Notes: generated by a model not told the origin, from the sequence alone. A DNA stretch of 64,000 bases from Epiperipatus broadwayi (GCA_028023455.1 JAQFVV010006231.1:3865478-3929477); one strand, 5' to 3'; shown: positions 1 through 13,100, counted from the first letter of the stretch. Numbers and translations are program-made.

Positions 1-1010
1 CAATTTTCTTTAAATGAATCTTGAATGACAACAATGTTAGATAAAGTATAGAATAAAAATCTACAGCAAACTATTAGTTTAGTCATAGCTTTTTGCATAT
101 TTATCATAAGATTTTATTATCATACAAAGTCAGTTAAAAATATTAGTTGCAAATTTCACTTTATTTAACAATGACCTAGTTAATAAAACTTATCTTATAC
201 CACTTCCATTGTCATGGATTCAAATATCTATGACTCATAATTTTTTTATCTCATTCTCTGATGGCCATCCAAAATATAATCCATTTAACTATGTAGCAGT
301 CTAAATAAAAGTATCACCTCAACTAATAAAATAGAGCAAATAAGCTTGAAATTAGTCATATCATTAATTTGTGAAATCTTATTTTTTTTACCTAAGAACA
401 TGTATAAGTTATGAAATTTTTTGTACAATTCCATAGACAATAAAAGTTATCCTTTAATCAATGTTAATGATATTTTTAAAAGAAACATTAACAAAAAATA
501 TAGTTATGCTCTCTTAGAATTCTTATAGTATTTGTTTTTTAATATTCATTTAATTAAAACATTAGTACAAAAAAAAAAATCTAACTAAGTAATCAGTTTA
601 ACAAAAAGAACTAATAATATTAAGCTTATATTTAATTTATAAAATAAACTATATAAAATGAGATATTTTTTATATTCTTTGAAGCTGATCAGAGATTCTT
701 ATTGTTTTTTTCCAAGATATTTCTTATAATAAGTCAATGGCATCCAGAATTTTAGAAATATGAGTGCTATTACTCTGTATCTTGTTTAATGCAATAATAA
801 AATGATGGACTTAAAATTAAATATTCCAGTATCAATTTTCAGCTGAAGAAAGTAAAAATAAAGTTATATCAATTGAATGGAACAGTTGTACTCAATCTGT
901 CACTTGAGGGCTGGAATATCATGTGACCTCTTCTGACAACAGATCATATGATTATTTATTTATTTAATACAATAATCTAAATAAATGTATTTTTTGCTTG
1001 TTTGTCTTAA
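1..1010. other. AT-rich filler, no gene seen
   Basis: Simple AT-rich sequence with frequent stops in all frames. I see no repeat, RNA or coding signal. Confidence 0.6.
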
Positions 1011-1330
1011 TTTTATTTGACAATGTAACTAATTATATTCCTAACAGAATACTTAAAGCTCTAAATATATAAGCAACATATTTAAAAATATTTATTAATT
1101 TATAATCTGGTATTGTGGGAAATGCTGCACAACCATGTATATCCCTTCCCCAGAAACACCATTGATAATATTTTATTTGACAATGTAACTAATTATATTC
1201 CTAACAGAATACTTAAAGCTCTAAATATATAAGCAACATATTTAAAAATATTTATTAATTTATAATCTGGTATTGTGGGAAATGCTGCACAACCATGTAT
1301 ATCCCTTCCTCAGAAACACCATTGATAATA
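1011..1330. repeat. 160-bp tandem duplication, two copies
   Basis: Positions 1011-1170 and 1171-1330 are directly abutting copies of the same 160-bp sequence. By eye they differ at one base (CCCC versus CCTC near 1149/1309). Such low divergence implies a recent duplication or ongoing homogenisation, unlike the decayed repeats around it. It has no coding content. A collapsed or expanded assembly copy is an alternative reading. Confidence 0.95.
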
Positions 1331-1470
1331 ATTAATAAATAACAGTAATCGTTAATAATTATATTTTGTCTATAAATAATAAAATTTCAAAGAGACTATT
1401 ATCTATTAGGATTTCTGACAATCATTCAAATATATTATGGCAAAAATGTAACAACAACAACAAAAAAAGA

Positions 1471-1580
1471 AGTCTTGCATTGGTGGTCGAGAGGTCAGCG
1501 CGATTGTCTTGCATTTGCAGGCAGTTGCCCAGGTTGCAGGTTCGCGTCCTGGCTGATGCTATGACACTTAAAAAAAAAAA
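1471..1580 (+). mobile_element. Short tRNA-derived SINE, copy 1
   Basis: A class II (Leu/Ser-like) tRNA body is visible. The A-box region is TGGTCGAGAGGTCAGC and the B box is GGTTCGCGTCC. The first bases GCATTGG can pair with the closing CTGATGC. An (A)11 tail follows the sequence TATGACACTT. Two other copies occur at 41737-41846 (+) and 49988-50102 (-), all ending in the same TATGACA-type tail and poly-A. The family is therefore a retroposed, roughly 110-bp, tRNA-only SINE. Flanking AAAGAA on both sides may be the target duplication. The open frame that crosses it is an accident of the tRNA sequence. Confidence 0.8.
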
Positions 1581-1657
1581 GAATTAAATGTCATTGCAAA
1601 GAATATTTTTTCCCCAATAGGCCAATGATAAAATGAAAAAAGAAAATATTACCACCA

Positions 1658-1658
<1 letters not shown>

Positions 1659-1717
<59 letters not shown>
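1659..1717. repeat. (CA)n microsatellite
   Basis: About 29 uninterrupted CA units, preceded by a short CCA run. Confidence 0.98.
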
Positions 1718-1718
<1 letters not shown>

Positions 1719-4717
1719 ATTAATTTTTCAGCTAACAGTAGATCACTATATCCATAACATCTGACTACAAGCCCACACCACCATAATCTAGATATGTGGA
1801 TAATATTAAATGTAATATGTATATAACTATGATACAAATAGAATTAAAAATTATTTAACATAATAAGACAACAAAAAATATATTATACATGTATATGTAG
1901 AAGCTTTTAACCATTAATAAATCTATTTTTATGCAGTACTTCTAAATTTGCATTATGTAACAAAAATAAGTTTATAATTAAATATTTGTATTTAATAAAA
2001 AAACTAGATCAATTTTTAAAAAAAATAGCTAACCAGAAGAAGATAATATATTTTAACATTAATGTTTTTAAAAAATACACATACACATTAAAACATCAAC
2101 AAAAGTAAAAGTTACTACCCTTTTTCTTCATTTTTCTTTATGATGAAAACCAATGATATTAAATGCAAAAATTATATTATCAAATTCAAACATGTCTGCC
2201 TCTATAGGGAGTAATCATATGCAAGTGATATCAGTAGTATTTTGTGATCATGTCACCAAGCAGTTGTAATGTAAACTATAAAATTATTTTTTTGTTTTTT
2301 ATTTCCTTTTTTTTTTTAGTATTATAGATTTATGAACATTTTCCATTATTTTTTATTATTATATTTTATCAGTATCAGTAAATGTATCAGTAGATTTATG
2401 ATATGATAACCTCACTGTATCAAAATGATTATTAATATTAGTTTTGCATTTCAAAGGTGTGATCTATTCTTGTAGCTCAATTCTATAAAATTTCCGCTAA
2501 CTTTCAATAAAAGCTATTAAAAGGATTGAATTTAAAATCTATCAATCACTAAATATATTTAATGCAATAATTAATTCATAAAAATAAAAACATTTTATTC
2601 CAGAAATAGTTCTATTGGAAAATGGCTATGCTACATTTATAAGCAGATTGCTTACAACTATTTTCATGAGTGATAACAATTATAGTTGTGAAGACAATAT
2701 GTGATGCTCTTATTGTAGTTTCAAGATAAAAACTTTAATATATTTTAAGCATTAAATATTTTTAGTTATAATGTGGCATTTAATTTTTTTATTTTATTAA
2801 AAATGTGTAATCAAAATGCAAAAATAAAAACCTAGAATTAGATTTTGAAAACCACATTTCTAATACAAAATGGAATGTAAATTATTTAACTGTCAAATAT
2901 CTCAAAGAATTGTATTTCTTTCACTTCTTTTTTTTTTTTTTTTTGCAATGATAATATAGCTAGCTACGTTACAAATAAAAAAAAAACATTATTATTACGG
3001 CACTAAACATTCATTATTATAATTAAAGCTTATACAAAAGCAAAAAAAAAAACTATAAAGAAATAAAAGATTTAAGTACTATATGTCATCTTGAACCAAA
3101 ACCACATTTTTTTATTAAACATTTAGTAATCTAATATTAGAGCTATTAATGAAAAAATATAATAACATCCAACAACTATTTAATACCTTTCAGTCAAAAA
3201 CTATACACATATCAGGACATACTCTTTTTATTATATGCACTATAGTACACAAGATGCTATTAATCTTTAACAACATTCTCAGGAGACACCCCATCACACT
3301 CACAAACTAAAAAAATCCAACAAAGAAATCATAAAATAAGTAAAAACATCTATTCAAGCATCTGGTCTCTATTATGGTTGTACTAAAATTGTAACAAGAT
3401 GACAATACTTCATAGAACTAAATAAACAACAACAAATACAATACTTAATGTAAATAGTTGTATAAAAAAGATAAACCACATTATAAACTGAAAAACTATG
3501 ATATTTTGAAATTATTTTTTTTTTTGTAAATATATCTTGATGTTTTTCTTGTAAATAACTCTGGGGCTATTTATAACAAAAAAGCTCTGTAACTTTATAT
3601 AAGTTAATAAAACTCCTTTAACTTATTTTGATCTTATTACTAGAATAACTGTCAAATATACAAAACAAATTATCATTTGAATCAATCCAATGCCATATAG
3701 CTTTTTAACCTACTTTTCCCTTAGCAATTTTATCTTCAAAATCGAAAGCAAGCCTAAAAACACTTTTTATTTATTTTATGTTTTACAAATGTAAGGATAA
3801 CCAATTAAATGTTTAAAATAGGAAACACTTTTTTTATTTGTAAGAATTTAAGAAGGAACAATTTTCATTACTTTATCAAAAGAAAAATTTGTTTTGGAAT
3901 ATAATCATTTAAAATATACAGAAATGTATTTATACTATATTTTTTTATTATTTCAATCTTTACATTTTTAAATTATACATTTGTTTACAGTTCATGTCTA
4001 ATTTTTTTGATTGTAAAATGTAATTATGGTTTCTGGAATTTAATTTTTGAATAGTACAAAATATCTAAATTTTATTTGCCTTTGATATCTTCTAATTTCA
4101 AATTCAAACTGTAAATATCATATCTTCCTTTACATTTAGAAAATAATAATGACAAATAATAATTACAAAAAATAAAATTTTAATGCCAGTACATAAATAA
4201 GTAATATAATAATATTGAAAATGGCCCCTGTTTTTAAATAATAGATTTTGTATATAACTGTGTCTGAAAATATTGCTCATGGCTTGGTGAAGTTTCTAAT
4301 TAGTCAAGCTGTGAAATCTTTTATAACATTTAACAACTACTCAAGTGTGATATCAAAACTGTGTTAATAGAAGGCATAATTAAAGACACCCTCCCTCCCC
4401 CCCCCCTAATAATTTTTTTTTTTTTATAAGAAATGTTTTCTTTTATTTTTTTTTTGTAGATATCAAAATTAATTTCTGTTAAAAAAAAAAATAATAATAA
4501 TTTATTTATTTCTTTAAAAAACTTAACATGTTTATTAATTTGTGTGGTGATTATACACAGAAATTACATTGGTTTATACTTTTAAGACTACAAATAATAA
4601 TGATAAAATTTCTCTAAGTTATGATTGTAAAAAAAAAAAAAATTCTAAAATGATTTAATTACAATGAAAGTAATTTTATTTTTTTAAAATAAAATCATTT
4701 TAAGTAAGTATTTGTGA
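1718..4717. other. AT-rich filler, no gene seen
   Basis: About 3 kb of AT-rich sequence with many A or T runs and one C-rich run near 4388-4406. Around 3270-3430 the base composition is slightly more complex, but I could not match any family there. Confidence 0.5.
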
Positions 4718-5039
4718 TACTTACATATTAGACCTGCTGTGCCTTTTCACATCCACATCATTCCGCCAATAAATTTCTAATCTTGTGATTCCATTAAATA
4801 AATCTTGCGATTTCATCAAATAATGTGAACACATAAACTTCTGATGAAGTTAAGTGATAAATTTGTACACAAAAATAATAAAAATACATTACGATATTAA
4901 ATAAAAACAAATAGTTGTCAGTTTTTAATATGGCATTCTGCTGCCGCAAACACTATCATCATCTTCCACCCGAAAGGTATGGCATTCTGCTGTCTCAAAC
5001 ACTGGCAGGGAGACCAACTATTTCATCGTGGTAACTGAA

Positions 5040-5180
5040 GATAAAACAAAGTGAACTCTGATGGAAATAATCAAAGAAAATGTGGAAGAGGGCTCGACAA
5101 TTTATTTAGATGGTTGGAAAATGTATAAAACTGAGGAACTATAATCTGTCGAAAATAAACACTTTTGTGTCAACCATAGA
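5040..5180 (+). pseudogene. ISXO2/Merlin-type DDE transposase fragment (broken)
   Basis: In one frame from 5040 the translation shows a degenerate start DKTK, then after a stop TLMEIIKENVEEG, GSTIYLDGWKMYK, a stop at 5142, and HFCVNHR. ISXO2-like transposases have the pattern 'EP(G)(S/T)TI..D.W..Y' followed by 'H..VNHS' before the last catalytic residue. Here the Asp of YLDGW fits the second catalytic Asp, and HFCVNHR fits the VNH block. At least two in-frame stops and loss of everything else make it non-functional. The piece is only about 47 codons, so the family call rests on these two blocks and their spacing. Confidence 0.55.
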
Positions 5181-6289
5181 TGATGCTTTCCTTTGCATTC
5201 TGAATGATATCAAAAGAATTAGCCTATCACAGTGATTTCATTTTGATAAAAGTTTACTAATTTCTTTTTCCCTGATTTTGATAAGTTTACTAAAAAAAAA
5301 TTTTAACAAAAGAAATATAATTAGACATTTCTTAATCCCATTCAAGCATTATATCACATAAACACATGTGGTTTAATTCTCCATTTTGTTATAGATAGCC
5401 AGATATAGGATTTTTTTTGTAATCTGTCCATATTTTCTGCCATAGTTAATATATGTATTTTTTTCCTTTTTTGTTTAACTGTATCATATTGCAAGATGAC
5501 ACAATTTTGAGATTTTTAAAAGTAAAATTTTCATTTTTTTTCCCCCTGGTGAAAATTTTGCAAAACTTTTTTTTTTACAGCTTTATAATTCTTATAAATT
5601 TATTTTCTAATATTTTAATTAGAAAAAAAGTCAAAAGATTGTGGGAAAATTGAATAATCGATATTACAAAGGCACTTAAATCACAGTTTGATGAGTAGAT
5701 ATTGTTTATTTTGGGATCACGAACTTTGCTAAGTGTACTTTGTAGCAATATTATGATCGTCAAAAAAATATGACGATGGTCTAAAAATTTGATTTTTTTT
5801 TGGAAAATTTATAATTATATTTGTATTGTAATTGTGTAATAATTATTAAAAATCAAAAATATTATTACATATTTATTTTTTATAGAAATGTTTTATTTTT
5901 AAATATAAAATAATATTTTCTTCTGAATATTGTTACTATAGAGATTATGGTTGCAGGAAAACAGTTTTCTAGAAATGAAATCACTTAGCAGATTAATTAT
6001 AATATTCAGCAATATTGTAAAAATTATGAAAAAATTCTTAACTTTTAAAGCATAAATTGATAGATTTAATGGTTATTAAAAAAATTTGTTCAGATTTTTA
6101 AATCAAACATAAAACGAAGAAGATTTCATTCATTTATAAATTGAATCAGCTCCACCTGAAATTTGATATGACAGCACTTTGTTTTGATCAAATGTGATTT
6201 TTTAAAATTTATTTAATTTCTGAACAAAAATATATATTGAATAAGATTAAATTTATTATATTCTGATAAAACAGGCAAAACTTTCCATA

Positions 6290-6809
6290 CAGTAGTGCCA
6301 TTCAGTGCAAGCCAGAATAATCAATGGATGGCAGAAGGCTTGCGCATAAAATCCCTATCTAGTGCCTAGTCATCCAATATTCTCAGATTAGTTTCTGGCT
6401 TGTGGTTTTCATTAGTAAGGAGCCTTGGATCTGATAGTATTGCACCTAGATCTTAGGATCTAATGCATCCTCCAGCAGCCATCTTTTATCTCTACTTAAT
6501 TACAAAACTATGAGAATAAAATTGAAAACACAATATTTTTCAATCTAAGCTCATTACTTTATATATTCATATAGGTCTGAACTCAGTTTGGTACCCATAT
6601 ATTTAGATGTAAAAGGTGGCTGCTGGAGGGTTGCACTAGATCCTAAGATCTAGGTGCAGTGCTCTCAGATCCAAGGCTCCTCATTGATAAAGACCACAAG
6701 CCAGAAACTAGTCTGGGGATATTAGATGAGTATATGCTAGATAGGAAATTTATGCACAAGCCTTCTGGCATCCATTGATTACTCTGGCTTGCACTGAGTG
6801 GCACTACTG
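6290..6809. mobile_element. Snap-back MITE, about 520 bp, with TA target duplication (Tc1/mariner type)
   Basis: Arms 6290-6487 and 6611-6809 are inverted copies about 200 bp long, alignable almost end to end with scattered mismatches, around a roughly 120-bp spacer. The termini are CAGTAGTGCCA and TGGCACTACTG, and TA lies immediately outside both ends (6288-6289 and 6810-6811). TA duplication with CAGT-type ends is the Tc1/mariner signature. No transposase is present, so it would be mobilised in trans. It sits inside the Merlin-like element and so inserted later. Confidence 0.8.
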
Positions 6810-7351
6810 TATGAGGAGTTTGCTTGTTTTAATAACAGTTATAGCAAGCATAAGAAATGGTGATCATGTGATATATTCCGATAAATAATAATGGTTTAAG
6901 ATAAAAATGAAAGTTGAAAACTTCAATCTAATGAGAGCGAAGAAATCTGTCAGAATACAGGGGGGTTAATTTACTGTCCATTTTGTAGTTGATATACTAA
7001 TTATTTTCTATTTATGTAAGTATCAGTGATTAAAATTTACCAATTGCTGCCTGCTACTGAGGAATAATAAAGCTTGGAGGCCTTCTGCACACAGACACAC
7101 GATTGTTTCATTGTGAGAATCATAATGTGTTTTTATTATTTTTCTGTACAAATTTATATTTTTCATAGTGTTAAAAATGTCCTTTTTCCGGTTTATGTAA
7201 TAATATATACATAGGGTGAATTTTTATAAATTTATCACTTAAGTTTATCAGGGGTTCCAGTATACATGTTATTTGATAAAACCGCAAAATAAAAAAGTTA
7301 TCGGCTGACTGATACTATGTAAAATGCCAAAGCAGGTCTAATATGTAAGTA

Positions 7352-8683
7352 CCAATGAATTGTAAATAATTCAAGATTATGATCTAAAAAAAAGATTTAC
7401 CTATTCTAAAATTTGCAAATAGTATAAATTATAAGCCTAAAAGAATCTATTAAATTCATTAGCATTCACTGAAACATGATTAGTTTGCTTTAAAAATCAA
7501 ACCAAAGAATATTTGTTTATTAAAGCAATAAATAAATATTTATTGCATAGAAAAGTTATTTCCTTTTTTTTTTTCAATAAAAATATTTCTAAACTTGTAA
7601 AATAGTTGTCAAAATTTTTAAAAACATTAAATACATTATTTTATAATTATTTATTGATAACAAATAATAGACAATTTATTTATTGGTAATTTTTTATTTA
7701 TTGATGCAATAAATTAGCTGGTAATAAATTTGCTTTCTTGTAAAGTTTGACCAGACAGGGAAATTTTCAAACCAATATCTTTGTAAAAATAAATAATAAT
7801 CAATTCTGCTTACATTTCACTCAGTCTCTTGCCATTTATAATTATTATTACTAAATAATTAATAAACCCACAAAATAACTGTTTTCATTCTTTTGTATTC
7901 ATTTGCTTACCCGATTTCATTCTAAATTACCTAAATAAATAAATAAAAAAGATTAAGTAAAATCAAAAATAATTAAATATTATTGTTCAAATCTTAACAG
8001 CTAAACCCAAACTCTCAAAATAAATTATTTTATGGATAAATAGAACTATTTATTAAGATTTATTACTAATCAATAATATAAATATTTTGATTATAATAAA
8101 AAAACTTATATTTACGTTTTTAATTTTCTACGCTTCCTTTTCCCATTAGACAGTGGATATTATTTTAAAATTTACATATTGCACATTAAATAAGTGTCAG
8201 ATAAAAAGACGTTTATAAAAATGTTTTCTGGCTTTTTTTTTCTATTTTTGATTGAAGGAGTTAAGAAGCAATATTTTTTTAAAAATAAGATTTATTTACA
8301 TCTAATTATTATGATAAACTTTATATCGTATTTAAGTAGAGTATGTGAATTTGTAAAATTCTCTATACTCTGAATAAATTATAAGTTTTGTCATTTGATA
8401 CCACCTTTTTAAAAGAATTTATTCTAGCATCATAAACTTTAATGAGCTCTTATCTACTTATATATAATATACAAAAAATGGAAAAGATATTAAAATATTA
8501 TAATATATAAATCGTGAAAACAAAGTGAATAAAAAAATTAAGATTTAGCAAAAATAAAATGACGCGTATATTTATGTGAGTGAAAATACAGATGAGATTA
8601 CATAAATGTATTTATGATAGTTACAACTAATCAAGAAAACTAATTTTCGAAAATTCAATTAAATGCTTGAAATTTATTCGCTG
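7352..8683. other. AT-rich filler, no gene seen
   Basis: No coding or repeat signal recognised. Short A/T runs only. Confidence 0.55.
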
Positions 8684-8716
8684 ATATAAAAGTGTGTGTG
8701 TGTGTGTAAGATGTAG

Positions 8717-8785
<69 letters not shown>

Positions 8786-8817
8786 AAAGTGTGTGTGTGT
8801 GTGTAAGATCTAGAAGT
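8684..8817. repeat. (GT)n microsatellite flanked by a duplicated block
   Basis: A long GT run (about 8719-8782) lies between two nearly identical blocks, each reading ATAAAAG, then a shorter GT run, then TAAGAT(G/C)TAGAAG (8684-8718 and 8782-8817). The flank itself was duplicated together with its GT run, which suggests slippage or unequal exchange with a unit of about 98 bp. Confidence 0.9.
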
Positions 8818-8850
8818 CAACAGAAGAAATCATAAGCAAAATGTACTTTT

Positions 8851-8949
8851 AAAATCAAAGTCTATGTGGTTAGCATAGCTGCCTTCCAAGTAGCTGGCCC
8901 GGGTTCGCTTCCCGGTCGACGCATTTGACATATGAAAAAAAAATCAGTC
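8851..8949 (+). pseudogene. Retroposed tRNA-Gly(UCC) pseudogene or SINE head
   Basis: From 8867 the sequence follows a metazoan tRNA-Gly: D-arm TGGTTAGCAT, anticodon stem-loop CTGCCTTCCAAGTAG with anticodon TCC, T-arm/B box GGGTTCGCTTCCC, and 3' acceptor strand GTCGACGC ending at 8922. The expected 5' acceptor strand (GCGTCG...) is missing and replaced by AAAGTCTA. The tRNA body is followed by TTTGACATATG and an A9 tail. AAAATCA upstream and AAAATCAGTCT downstream could be a target duplication. A 5'-truncated body with a poly-A tail means a retroposed copy, not a working tRNA gene. Confidence 0.75.
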
Positions 8950-9974
8950 TCTAAAACAAATTTAAGTACACAGCACTTGGATGTGTCCTCGAGATCCAAT
9001 TAAAAGTTTATTATTTCAGTGATGCACAATCACTAAGGAAAATTAATAAAGCAGTCATTTCTGTTGGAAAACTAACAGTAATACAAAACACATCAGATAA
9101 CTGAATCATTTTTATTTAAGTGAGACATTTACAGATAAATAATTATGGTCACATGAATTGAAAAATCGATAAAGACCAAAATATGTAATTAAATATATAC
9201 CATATAACATAATATTCTTATAAAGTGGATAAAAGGGAAGCGTTTATTTCCAAAAGAGGAATAATATATTAGTCATGCAATAATATTGAACGTTAAAAAA
9301 AAAAAAGTCCACTTCTAGTTCCAGTGAATTATATGTGTAATTTAATTAATAATAGTGAAATCTCTTTTTCAATTCGGGGGGGGGGGGGCGTTAACGGGTG
9401 CAAAAGATTTATTTATTCTGGCAATTATCTTAGAAAAAAAGCATATAGAGTGTAACACAGGTATTAATTAGTTTAATGTTTTGAGATAAAAAAGCACTCG
9501 TTTGATCTTACACCTAACTCCTAATAATGAATACTGGAATGCATAGTATACAGGAATCTTTATAAAGCAATTATATTGTTAAATGTTCCTTTGCAAGTAA
9601 TATGTTTATTTTTACATTTGTGTTTATTAAAAGTTACAACTTCTAAGACTGGTTTCTCATTTCTAATGATTAATGTTCGTCAATAGATATATTTTTTAAG
9701 AATGTGTTGTTTGGTATTTTTTCTTGTTTTCTAAAATGGCTTATCAAATATTCTGCTTGTGTTCATTTCTTTATGGTATTGACCACTGAGAGAGAAATTA
9801 AAAATTACATATTTTTACATTCCTTGAAACAGATTTCAAATCTAGACAAATAATGACTTAAAAAATATTAAAAGTACAATTTATAAGAATTGCTAGATAT
9901 TCTGAAAAGTCTTACAAAAGTTTTAGTATTACTTGAAGAAAAAAAATGTAATTCATAAATATATATATATTGTA
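8950..9974. other. AT-rich filler with a G run
   Basis: No gene seen. A run of about 11 G starts near 9377, notable in such AT-rich DNA. Confidence 0.5.
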
Positions 9975-10135
9975 CCAGTCGAAAAAGCACCACCTGAACA
10001 CAAGTCATATCCAAACTCAGCTGAACCAAACTGAATTCAAACCCAACTCACCAGCTCAGATTAGTAGAAATTATGGCACAGTGCTATGCGCCAAGAAACT
10101 AGCTCAACAGTTGATGAGAATTAGAGACCCCTGAA
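9975..10135 (-). repeat. Possible old interspersed repeat (compare 62470-62650)
   Basis: Read on the minus strand, this block contains GTTGGGTTTGAATTCAG, a run of GGTT/GAGTTTGG motifs and an ACTTGTG block. It loosely parallels 62470-62650 on the plus strand (GTGGGTTTGAATCCAGGCTGG, then GACTGGGTTTGAA and TTTTGTGAG). GGGTTTGAATCC resembles a pol III B box, so a tRNA-derived origin is possible. The match is weak. Confidence 0.3.
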
Positions 10136-13100
10136 CTGACACTAATATCGAATAATTAATTAACTTAAGATACTTTTAAATAGAATCATATGCATATGTT
10201 CAGGTTGCCAACACAGACAGCGAGCATTAACATTAAAATAATTATTGAATAAGAGAATTAAGAAACTAAGAAACCAAGTGTGTTTAGAAAATATTTAATA
10301 ATAATAGTTTGCTTTGTTTGAATTTTAAATAATGATTATATTAATTAATTCTAGTCCTTAAACAAAGTTTATAATAATAATAAGAGTGGCAGTCCTTATT
10401 ATATGCCAATGAGTATTACGCAATATTTTGGAATTCTTTGTCTATGCCCCCAACAAGAAAATAAAGGCAGATAAAGGTATTCATTTGTAAAGGACATTAT
10501 TACTCTAATTTTATACGAAAAAATGTGAGATTTATTTTCACATTCACAAATCCATTCATGAAGGGCAAGATACATATTTAGGGCATAACTTTAATCTTTA
10601 TTGGAAAACTTATTTACTTTGAGATAACTGAGAATTTGTTCGACTTTAATTGAAATCACTTCATCACGAATTACGAGCATCAGAGCGGGCTTTACTGGAA
10701 CAGAGAGGTAATGGTGCTGACGATTTATGAGCTATAAAATGAAATTGAAAGATAATAGCTGGTCGATGATTTAAGTCTTATGACGGCTCGTATTTCACAA
10801 GTCTTACTGCCCTTTAAGAAGAGGTGAAACACGGGGAAGCCAGGCTGAGTCGTAACTACGAGCCTTTGGTGTTCCAAATATAACATGAACAGGAGAGAAA
10901 GTGCTTTCTTCCTCGATAATTTAAAATAACAGAAATATTATCACCGACAAACCTAACGGAGCGGAAGATTGCCCTATGTCAGCAACGTTCGATGATGATG
11001 ACTTGAGAATCACCGTTTGAATAATAAAACCCAATTATAGAATGCTCTATGTGATGACTTGATCAAATTAATTAAAGTCAAACGAGCTTTTAACTAAAAC
11101 TATTTCAACGCATTTATAAAATTATATTAATTATGCCCCAAACATCATGCCCCTCCTGAATATTAATAGATAGTAAAAAACAATTTGAATTAGAATGTAT
11201 TTAGTTCCTTTATCAGCCCTTTTGCAAAAATATTTTAAGATTATATATGAGTAAATACATATTGGTGAATACGAAAATAGCTGGGGCATAGATTAGAAAC
11301 GGAGCTAATAATTTATTATTAGCCAATTATAAAAATAACAAACATTTAATAATTTCTTTCGACTCAATGATTAATAGAACTGTATAAACCTAGTTCTAAT
11401 GGGCGAGAATTATTATCAGAATTAATATTATATTATTTGCACAAAGCAAATGGGACAAAGGAGCTCATTGGGTCGAAAGATTATTGGCATATAATTAAAA
11501 ATAAACGACATTAATAAATCACACAAAATATATATATATATATAGTAAAGTAAATGAACCACCATCGTAAAAAAGGAAAATTAAAGACTAGAGGTTGAGA
11601 GAATTACGATATAATTTACAATAGCATAAATAAAAGGTTTTATAAAGATTATTACATTATAGAATGAAAAGAGCTCTAAAAGGGAGTGTAAAGTAAAGTT
11701 CAAAACTGGCCAGAAAGTTTAAGGTTCATTATGGAAACATATTACCCATTGGTTTGTTAGTTTACACGTCCAGGTTGGTAAAACGTAGGCATGCATTTGG
11801 TCGATTACTTAAACAGCATTTTAATTGATTTTCATGATTTTGGCAGCACGATTGCTCCGGAAAGGATTTAGCAGCTTCATCGAAGATTTTCAGGGGACTT
11901 CAGGAACCGCAGCCAGATTCCTGATGTTTTAGCCCTTCATCATGATAGGAACACTTTTTGAATTCATGATTTTGAACAGCACATAATTTACTGGCACTTT
12001 TCTGCAACAAAGATGGCTTTTCTTCTCCAAACTTTTCAGAGCTATATATACTGTATTTGATGCCTTCGGGCTAGCGCTTCTTTCATTATCAATGTTACAA
12101 AATTTACTGGTTGTTTTTAGATACATTCATTCGATAAGGCTTTCAAACTCATTAACTTGAATTCATTTTCTAATTAGAAAATGAATTCTTAAAATCAGAA
12201 AAATGATTTTAATTAGGAAATTCTTACATTTTGAATACTTATCTTTTTTTCTAATTAATAAAACTGAACCCATTGTTTTGGAAAGAGAAAATCTAAAAGC
12301 TTATCAAAAGAATGTAACTTTTAATCATTAAAGTTTTAACAAATTATTTAAAGTAAAATCAAACATTCCCAACCCAATGAAACTTTCAAACAATTATATA
12401 TATTTAAATATTTACAAATATATACGCAAAATCCATGCAGTTGTTATATATATATATACATTCATGAATAATTCTATCATGAATTTATTAATAACATTGA
12501 TTAATTTAAACTCAAATGAATTAATTTTAATACACATTTATGTAATAGGTTTTCTTTATGGAAATTAGTGTGGATTGAACGTATAAAGCCCCATTGCATC
12601 AGAAATTTAAGGTTAGTACTAGGGTTTGAAGTGGGCTTATGGCTAGATGTCATGAAGCTAGGATCGAACTCAGATCCGACTGCTTCAATATTACATAATA
12701 TTAAAATATTTAAAATGTCTGAATAAAATAAAACCATGGCTAAATAAGTTTAAGTAATATTCTAAAATCATATTTAGAAATAAAATACTGAAGCAATGGA
12801 TCTGAAGTCCGATCCATGCTTCACATCTTCCTATAAACTTAATTAATATTGTAGACCTAAATTAAGTTTATAGTTCAATATCAGCAGGGTTTTGCATTAG
12901 AGTTAAAAATAATTATGCTTATTAAATGTGTATTACAGTTAAATATTTTATTTTAAATAAATTTCATTCTATTGATAAAAATTGCTTAACCTATTAGTCA
13001 AACATACATATATATACATCTAGCGTATATATATGAGTTAATGCAAAATTCTGCTGAAATAAAATGCTTATTCTATTGTAGAATAATAATATATTGTTGT

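Larger units (their letters stand above)
4718..7351 (+). mobile_element. Merlin-like DNA transposon remnant with long terminal inverted repeats
   Basis: The left end (4718 onward) and the reverse complement of the right end (up to 7351) share TACTTACATATTAGACCTGC. They stay alignable for about 175-235 bp, including blocks such as AAGTGATAAATTT, AAATTTGTACA and AATAATAAAAA. Just inside the left arm lies a decayed ISXO2/Merlin-type transposase (5040-5180). A second inverted-repeat element (6290-6809) is nested inside. Merlin is the eukaryotic superfamily related to IS1016/IS1595 and uses a DDE transposase. I could not find a matching 8-9 bp target duplication, so the exact ends and the superfamily call are inference. 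Confidence 0.5.

Noticed and set aside
1366-1587. Short open frame whose translation resembles that of 41746-41943 (RSARL...CRQLP...ADAMTLKKK)
   Set aside because: Both frames simply cross copies of the same tRNA-derived SINE. The similarity is in the DNA repeat, not a protein family.
1649-1837. Minus-strand frame with a (Val-Cys)n run
   Set aside because: It is the translation of the CA microsatellite.
8867-8922. Functional tRNA-Gly gene
   Set aside because: The 5' acceptor strand is missing, so no cloverleaf can close, and the A-tail marks it as retroposed.
11929-12126. Minus-strand 65-codon frame in the higher-complexity region
   Set aside because: No recognisable motif. Length is not unusual for chance at this composition.
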